Part shown: positions 7,103 to 10,695 of the stretch, piece after piece
Numbering within the stretch: the first letter of the stretch is position 1
Layout: every line of letters begins with the position of its first letter
DNA from: Paracoccaceae bacterium
Lineage (GTDB): Bacteria; Pseudomonadota; Alphaproteobacteria; Rhodobacterales; Rhodobacteraceae
Length of the DNA stretch: 10,695 nucleotides
Assembly: GCA_019090405.1 (NCBI GenBank)
Contig: JAHRVZ010000452.1
Location: forward strand, 1-10,695
Direction: 5' to 3'
Position numbers and translations under genes: made by a program
Notes under the pieces: model-generated
What the model was told of the DNA's origin: nothing
Databases searched by the model: none
Seen by the model: only the letters and a program-made list of their open reading frames with translations

Positions 7103-7254
7103 CGGAAATATTTCCCCAAAACCACTCTGCGGTATTCCTTGCGCCCCAAAGCGTCATAGTGATCGCGGGCCGATGCCTTGCTTTCAATCTTGAAACCCCC
7201 GGCAATGTCAGCATTTTCCTCAAGGAATCTTTGGACCCGTAAGACAGGTTTCAT
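7099..7254 (-). CDS. Hypothetical small protein, 51 aa, first gene of the minus-strand operon
   Basis: A short ORF with ATG at 7254-7252 and TGA at 7101-7099, overlapping the ATG of the SGNH gene as ATGA. It starts MKPVLRVQRFLEENADIAGG and ends RKEYRRVVLGKYFR. The product is charged and probably helical, with a basic C-terminal half. Codon choice resembles its neighbours. Reading upstream in frame, a TAG comes 11 codons before the ATG, so the ORF is closed there. The only Shine-Dalgarno-like stretch is a G-run (GGGGGC) about 10-15 bases upstream, which is weak. The 4-base stop/start overlap is the best evidence that it is translated. It may instead be the 3' remnant of a larger gene lost upstream. 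I recognise no family. Confidence 0.5.
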   Translation of the reverse strand: MKPVLRVQRFLEENADIAGGFKIESKASARDHYDALGRKEYRRVVLGKYFR

Positions 7255-7654
7255 TGTTTGGACGCCCCCGAAGTTTTGTGAAAAAGGCTATGATTAACCT
7301 GCCGATCTCTCGTCACAAAAGTGAAATTATGCATAACATTTAAATTGTTTTGGTACCAGTATGGGACACAATTTACCCTGCATTGCTTGGTGTAAAGGAA
7401 GGTTTGTCAAATCTATGGATACCAAGACTTATAGCTTGCAAAACAAGCAACAAAATGGTCTCTGTCTTTCGGCAATATTATGAGCATATTGTCGGCTAAG
7501 TGTTGAATACGATTATTTTGAAGCCGAACATCTGATCGGCGGATGTTTCGGGACAAGGGGCATGGGCCTGAAGATATGGTTTAGGGTGCCCGACAGGGTT
7601 GAAACCAATTGATTTTACGGCTCTACCGCCGACGAATTTAAATTATGAACTGGT
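7255..7654. promoter_or_regulatory. AT-rich divergent intergenic region with inverted repeats
   Basis: These 400 bases separate the minus-strand SGNH/GSCFA/GT operon from the plus-strand 397-residue gene, so both should be driven from here. The DNA is clearly more AT-rich than the flanking genes. Small symmetric elements include TCAC-aaaa-GTGA (7313-7324), GCTTG-caaaa-CAAGC (7434-7448) and a larger imperfect inverted repeat at 7524-7551. No hexamer pair close to the sigma-70 consensus with 16-18 base spacing stood out on either strand, and I assign no transcription start. A 40-codon plus-strand ORF at 7361-7483 lacks a ribosome site and is not called. No known riboswitch class was recognised. 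Confidence 0.5.
7524..7551 (+). repeat. Imperfect inverted repeat upstream of the 397-aa gene
   Basis: CCGAACATC (7524-7532) pairs with GATGTTTCGG (7542-7551) with one bulged base and a 9-base loop. An alternative pairing, GCCGA (7523-7527) with TCGGC (7536-7540), uses the same left arm, so the two folds exclude one another in RNA. It lies about 100 bases before the GTG start. It may be an operator or a leader-RNA structure; no U-tract follows in either direction. Confidence 0.35.
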
Positions 7655-8848
7655 GTGCAATCTGTGGATAAATCAACTAATTTAAGCGAATTAAACGTAC
7701 AAGAAACCGCTCTGGAGAACAGTGCAATCACGCGCGGCATACGGTCCACTTCTGATGGCCTTTTGTGTTCAGTGCAATGGTCCGACATTGAGGCCGGTTG
7801 CGATGGGGTCCGGGTTGTTCTTACGCAGCCGGATGGCAAAGAAAAAACCGTTTTTGAGCGCACGGACGAAGGGTCGCAAGAAGGCAATGCCGCGCTGTTT
7901 GGTCTTTGTGACACAGACCTCAAAGTGGTCGTGGTAAACGGGCTTGAGGAAACCAGTATCGAGGCCATTGATCCAGAATTCAAAGCTGCCGCAAAGGCGC
8001 TTGCCAAAGAAAGCAAAGGGTACGTGTCCGTCATTGCCACAGGCGACGATGCCGTGGCCGCGCTGGAAGAACATATCGAGGGCGAAGAGCTTTGCCAGAG
8101 GGTGATCTTTGCCGGACCCAAAGGCAAGGTTAACGAAGTCGATTTGACCTCTCTCGACCTGAAAGAAGGCCGGATGCTGTCCGGGCTGGTGTTCTGGGGT
8201 GATCGTCTTTGCCTGTTGGTGGCGGATGCCTGTGCCGGGGCCGATGTTGCGGTTGTGGACTTGTCCGCAAAAGACAAAACCCCGCAGGCGTTGTTGACGC
8301 GCGGGGCGCAACGATTTGCGCTGAACGCGGCGTTTCCGGCGGCCTGTGCAACGCCCGAAGGCTTGTTGCTGGGGTCGGCCGCTTTGAACGACAGCTCGAT
8401 GATGCTTGGCGACTGGGGTGCCGAATTGATCCTGCTGATGCAGGACCGTTGGGACCTTTTGGTTGGGCATCCCCGGTTCTCACCCGAAGGGTTGAAAGTA
8501 CCGACAGCCGTGCAAGGTCCGGGTTTTGGAGAGTCTGAAAACTGTGCGATTCAGGCGATAACCACACAGTCCAGTGGCAAGAAAACAACCACCTATGCGG
8601 TTGTGCAGGGCTTTGATGGTGAGGTCATGGATGACCGGACAGCCATCATTCCGGATTTTCTGGAATATAGGGACAAGGCCCGGCTTTTCGTTTCAACGGA
8701 TCTGGTGGACTGGTCCGAGATCGAAATATCTCTTCCGGAAGATTGCGGTGCGGTCACTTGTATTGCCGGGACAGCGACAGGTTTGGCGATTGGCCATGAG
8801 AGCGCCGGAGCTGACGGTAAACCGATTACATATATTACATTGAAATAG
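7655..8848 (+). CDS. Hypothetical protein, 397 aa, possible beta-propeller-like region
   Basis: An acidic protein with no signal peptide or membrane segment and no catalytic signature that I recognise. Residues ~30-150 alternate strands and helices. From ~175 onward it is strand-rich, with short repeated strand/turn units such as GLVFWGDRLCLLV (177-189), EGLLLGS (235-241) and GAELILLMQDRWDLLVG (255-271). The last is followed by GPGFGESENCAI (288-299). A GAE(L)-x-W-GFG-x-N arrangement recalls blades of some bacterial beta-propellers; this is a weak pattern impression. The start is uncertain. The frame is closed by TGA at 7646-7648, GTG codons at 7655 and 7664 are the only early starts, and neither has a Shine-Dalgarno sequence. 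An 8-codon ATG mini-ORF (7645-7671) overlaps this start in another frame. The gene precedes the basic 161-residue protein and the sulfotransferase on the same strand. Confidence 0.65.
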   Translation: MQSVDKSTNLSELNVQETALENSAITRGIRSTSDGLLCSVQWSDIEAGCDGVRVVLTQPDGKEKTVFERTDEGSQEGNAALFGLCDTDLKVVVVNGLEETSIEAIDPEFKAAAKALAKESKGYVSVIATGDDAVAALEEHIEGEELCQRVIFAGPKGKVNEVDLTSLDLKEGRMLSGLVFWGDRLCLLVADACAGADVAVVDLSAKDKTPQALLTRGAQRFALNAAFPAACATPEGLLLGSAALNDSSMMLGDWGAELILLMQDRWDLLVGHPRFSPEGLKVPTAVQGPGFGESENCAIQAITTQSSGKKTTTYAVVQGFDGEVMDDRTAIIPDFLEYRDKARLFVSTDLVDWSEIEISLPEDCGAVTCIAGTATGLAIGHESAGADGKPITYITLK

Positions 8849-8866
8849 CGCAAGCCGCGATTGCGC
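8848..8866 (+). other. Small hairpin just after the 397-aa gene stop codon
   Basis: GCGCAA (8848-8853) and TTGCGC (8861-8866) form a perfect six-base stem with a seven-base loop, beginning in the last base of the stop codon. No T-run follows (ATGAAAGC), so a strong intrinsic terminator is unlikely. A second, weaker pair, GTCAC (8882-8886) with GTGAC (8897-8901), comes next. These may modulate readthrough or mRNA stability between the two genes. Confidence 0.3.
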
Positions 8867-8932
8867 ATGAAAGCTATATTAGTCACGAAATTCAAAGTGA
8901 CGCATGAAACACCAGACTAAGGAGCCAGAACA

Positions 8933-9418
8933 ATGGCGACAGCGAAAAAAACAAACAAACCGGGATCGAAAGCAGCTGCAGGCCGCGCACCCAATGCGCG
9001 CACGCGGCTTAAGGCGCTCAAAGCAAGACGCGCAAGCGTGCAGCCCACCCCAAGCGCCGGAAACCCGGCCGAGGCCGCCGCAGGCGGAGGCGGATTGGCC
9101 GCTATTCTTGGCGGCGGCGCTCCGTCTGAAATGCAGCGCAAGATTCTGATGCAGGTTTATGGCATTCTGACCCAAAGCTCGGGCAGTGAAACCAAAATGG
9201 TTGCCGGGACTCAGTTCAGCGAAGAAGGCGTCGAGGATTTGATGAACAAACTGCGTAAGCGGTCGGCCGATGAAAGTCAGAAAGGGTCCAAGGTTGCTGG
9301 AATGATGCTTAGCTTTCTGGATGCCAAGGATGGCGAAGAGAATACGATTGCGGGTGCCAGCATGGACAAGATTCGCGTCCTGTCAGGGGCTGCAAACCGT
9401 GTCGTAAAGGGGAAATAG
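8933..9418 (+). CDS. Hypothetical protein, 161 aa, with basic Ala/Lys/Arg-rich N-terminus
   Basis: The first ~45 residues are low complexity and strongly basic (Lys/Arg with Ala, Pro, Gly), like tails of histone-H1-type or other nucleic-acid- or polyanion-binding proteins. A Gly/Ala linker follows (GGGGLAAILGGGAP, residues 51-64), then an apparently folded helical domain: MQRKILMQVYGILTQS (67-82), FSEEGVEDLMNKLRKR (95-110), VAGMMLSFLDAKDGE (121-135) and ASMDKIRVLSGAANRVV (142-158). There is no signal peptide or membrane segment. AAGGAG at 8919-8924, eight bases before the ATG, is one of the best ribosome sites in the window and suggests high translation. I recognise no family. It sits 84 bases after the 397-residue gene and 115 bases before the sulfotransferase gene. 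A DNA- or polyanion-binding role is inferred from composition only. Confidence 0.75.
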   Translation: MATAKKTNKPGSKAAAGRAPNARTRLKALKARRASVQPTPSAGNPAEAAAGGGGLAAILGGGAPSEMQRKILMQVYGILTQSSGSETKMVAGTQFSEEGVEDLMNKLRKRSADESQKGSKVAGMMLSFLDAKDGEENTIAGASMDKIRVLSGAANRVVKGK

Positions 9419-9436
9419 ACCGTTGAAGTGCGGGAC

Positions 9437-9517
9437 ATGTGCATTGGTATGACGCCCAGGGCCGGGTGTTGTGAAGGCTGTGTTGTGAAGGCGGTAATCA
9501 GATGGCCAAAGTTTTGA
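9437..9517 (+). CDS. Possible Cys-rich 26-aa micropeptide (or readthrough extension)
   Basis: An ATG at 9437 opens 26 codons, ending at TGA 9515-9517. The peptide begins MCIGMTPRAGCCEGCVVKA, with four cysteines in a C-x8-CC-x2-C arrangement. It lies between the basic protein and the sulfotransferase and is in the same frame as the basic protein. Reading through that gene's TAG (9416-9418) would therefore give a 32-residue Cys-containing extension. GGGA just upstream is a poor ribosome site. Chance is a real possibility at this length. Confidence 0.15.
   Translation: MCIGMTPRAGCCEGCVVKAVIRWPKF
9467..9494 (+). repeat. 14-base tandem duplication
   Basis: Two adjacent copies, TGTTGTGAAGGCTG (9467-9480) and TGTTGTGAAGGCGG (9481-9494), differ at one base. 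They lie in the gap before the sulfotransferase gene. A simple slippage duplication is the likely origin. The 14-base unit is not a multiple of three, which argues against selection for a repeated peptide here. Confidence 0.8.
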
Positions 9518-9533
9518 GCCTCGGAGGATAGAG

Positions 9534-10490
9534 TTGAGTCAAATAGTAATCCCCGATCCCGACGGCGATGTATCGCGGCCGGTGTTTGTCCTGGCCGCTC
9601 CCCGGTCGTTTACATCTTTGGTGACGGCAATGATCGGGCAACACCCCGAGCTTTATGGTGTCCCGGAATTGAACCTTTTCCAATGCGAAACAATTGCCGA
9701 GTTCAACTCAGGCAAAAGCGCCGACGGGCAGGGAAAATCACCCTATTGGTCCGCCATGAGACATGGGCTGTTACGCGCCGTGGCTGAAATTTATTCTGGC
9801 GAACAAACCCCGCAATCCGTGGCTATGGCCGAACGATGGCTTAAGCGTCGTGAAGATCAAAGCAGTGTCGAAATCTTCCGCGAACTTGCTGCCAAAGTTG
9901 CCCCCCTGAACATCGTCGAGAAAAGCCCGGCAGTGCTGCGCAAGCAGGAATATATGCAACGGATTCTGGAAACCTGCCCCAAGGCGCGGTTTATCCATCT
10001 GGTGCGAAACCCGGTGTCTCAGTGTAAGTCCGTGTTGAATGCCAAAGGCGGGGTTGGGGTTCTTCTTGCGATGAATTCGGTTGATCACCTTGGGGAAAAG
10101 GCCGCGCTTGAACCTCAAATCATGTGGCATGACACACAGATTCAAATTCTGCGGTTTCTGGACACTGTGCCAGAGGATCAATTCATTACCATCCGCGGAG
10201 AACAATTTCTAAGCAATCTTGATGAAAGCCTGCCAGCACTTTGCCGCTGGCTGAATATTTCGGAATCACCCGAAGCGATTGCCGCAATGCGCCGACCAGA
10301 AGATTCAGCGTATTCCAACATCGGCCCTTCGAATGCCCCGCTTGGCAATGATGTCAATTTCCTGAACGCGCCGGCATTGCGCGAAGGGAATGTAAAAAGC
10401 CCGCCGTTGGATTCTGAACTTTCGTGGCGTGAAGACCGTGCGCCGCTGCACCCTGGGGTGGTGGCCCTTGCAGAAGCGTTAGGATATTAG
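9534..10490 (+). CDS. Sulfotransferase family protein (PAPS-dependent)
   Basis: A 318-residue soluble protein. The N-terminal strand and loop FVLAAPRSFTSLVTAMIGQHP (from residue 18) is the 5'-phosphosulfate-binding loop of sulfotransferases (R24, S25, T27, S28). VEKSP (128-132) provides a lysine at a position typical of the family. FIHLVRNPVSQCKSVL (153-168) matches the 3'-phosphate-binding motif, with R158 and S166. Length and order fit cytosolic-type bacterial sulfotransferases that move sulfate from PAPS to a sugar, lipid or metabolite hydroxyl. The start is TTG at 9534: GGAGG at 9523-9527 is six bases upstream and no better in-frame start is near. The C-terminal segment (residues ~255-300) with SAYSNIGPSNAPLGNDV is less conserved in type. 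The next ORF starts five bases after the stop, so the two are probably co-transcribed. The acceptor is unknown. Confidence 0.85.
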   Translation: MSQIVIPDPDGDVSRPVFVLAAPRSFTSLVTAMIGQHPELYGVPELNLFQCETIAEFNSGKSADGQGKSPYWSAMRHGLLRAVAEIYSGEQTPQSVAMAERWLKRREDQSSVEIFRELAAKVAPLNIVEKSPAVLRKQEYMQRILETCPKARFIHLVRNPVSQCKSVLNAKGGVGVLLAMNSVDHLGEKAALEPQIMWHDTQIQILRFLDTVPEDQFITIRGEQFLSNLDESLPALCRWLNISESPEAIAAMRRPEDSAYSNIGPSNAPLGNDVNFLNAPALREGNVKSPPLDSELSWREDRAPLHPGVVALAEALGY

Positions 10491-10495
10491 CTCCT

Positions 10496-10695
10496 ATGGA
10501 ATATAGACCCCTAAAAGCCAGCAAACACAGAGACTTTATTGCCCCCGAATTTGGCGCCGGTGGAACTGACGAAGAAGCAGTCGGGTTGAAACTGACCGAA
10601 ATCATGGCACATCCCAAGCTCTCTGCTTTGGCGGTGTCGGTTTGGGATAGCCTGCGCGAACAGTTCTCGGGTGAAACAGAAACCCCCGAGCAAAA
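10496..10695 (+). CDS. Unrecognised protein, N-terminal 66 residues, cut by the window end
   Basis: An ATG at 10496 opens a frame with no stop through the end of the window (66 complete codons). It starts MEYRPLKASKHRDFIAPEFG and continues through a segment reading EAVGLKLTEIMAHPKLSAL, then an acidic stretch ending ETETPEQ. There is no signal peptide or membrane segment in the visible part. AGGA at 10481-10484 lies about 11 bases before the start, inside the end of the sulfotransferase gene. The five-base gap indicates an operon with that gene. I recognise no family from this fragment. Confidence 0.6.
   Translation, partial: MEYRPLKASKHRDFIAPEFGAGGTDEEAVGLKLTEIMAHPKLSALAVSVWDSLREQFSGETETPEQ

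Noticed and set aside
6287..7159. A 290-codon plus-strand open frame opposite the SGNH gene.
   Set aside because: It has no ribosome site or family motif, and the minus strand carries the SGNH blocks and overlapping start/stop codons.
7361..7483. A 40-codon plus-strand ORF in the AT-rich intergenic region.
   Set aside because: No Shine-Dalgarno sequence, AT-rich codons and no similarity recognised. Chance ORFs of this size are common in such DNA.
7615..8470. Two long overlapping minus-strand frames inside the 397-residue gene.
   Set aside because: They are in different frames, Ser/Pro/Arg-rich in the way antisense shadows usually are, and lack ribosome sites. The plus frame is longer and better composed, although its own function is unknown.
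8904..9149. An 81-codon ORF starting just before the basic 161-residue protein in another frame.
   Set aside because: It overlaps the better-supported gene, which has AAGGAG at ideal spacing; its Arg/Gln/Pro-rich composition is that of an out-of-frame reading.

Overview
The window reads as accessory, surface-glycan or lipid-type chromosome from an alphaproteobacterium, most likely Rhodobacterales (Roseobacter-like). This placement is inference. It rests on moderately GC-rich coding sequence, frequent GTG/TTG starts, short intergenic gaps, and the occurrence of GSCFA and SGNH proteins beside glycosyltransferases and sulfotransferases. No rRNA, tRNA, CRISPR array, insertion sequence or integrase is visible.

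Layout. (1) Bases 1-3180, plus strand: the 3' end of an Sfp-type 4'-phosphopantetheinyl transferase, a stand-alone acyl carrier protein with its attachment serine, a cytoplasmic alkaline-phosphatase-superfamily phosphodiesterase, and an alpha/beta hydrolase whose usual catalytic acid appears to be replaced by Ala. A strong hairpin lies between the last two. (2) Bases 3182-7254, minus strand, ending tail-to-tail with the hydrolase one base away. In transcription order: an unlisted 51-residue small protein, an SGNH hydrolase-like protein, a GSCFA-domain protein, and a glycosyltransferase family 2 protein fused to a class I methyltransferase. The first three are joined by overlapping stop/start codons (ATGA, then TTGA), a sign of translational coupling. 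(3) Bases 7255-7654: an AT-rich divergent intergenic region with several inverted repeats. (4) Bases 7655-10695, plus strand: a 397-residue protein of unknown function with a possible beta-propeller-like segment, a small protein with a very basic Ala/Lys/Arg-rich N-terminus, a PAPS-dependent sulfotransferase-like protein, and the start of an unrecognised gene that runs off the window.

How it may fit together (inference). The transferase would convert the neighbouring carrier protein to its holo form, so an acyl or aminoacyl group could be built on or passed from it. The phosphodiesterase and hydrolase could process the intermediate or its release. The minus-strand operon looks like glycan assembly (sugar transfer plus O-methylation) and esterase/acyl-transfer chemistry, and the sulfotransferase would add sulfate. 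The most interesting reading is an acyl-carrier-dependent pathway that decorates a surface polysaccharide or glycolipid. The link between the carrier cassette and the glycan genes is proximity only.
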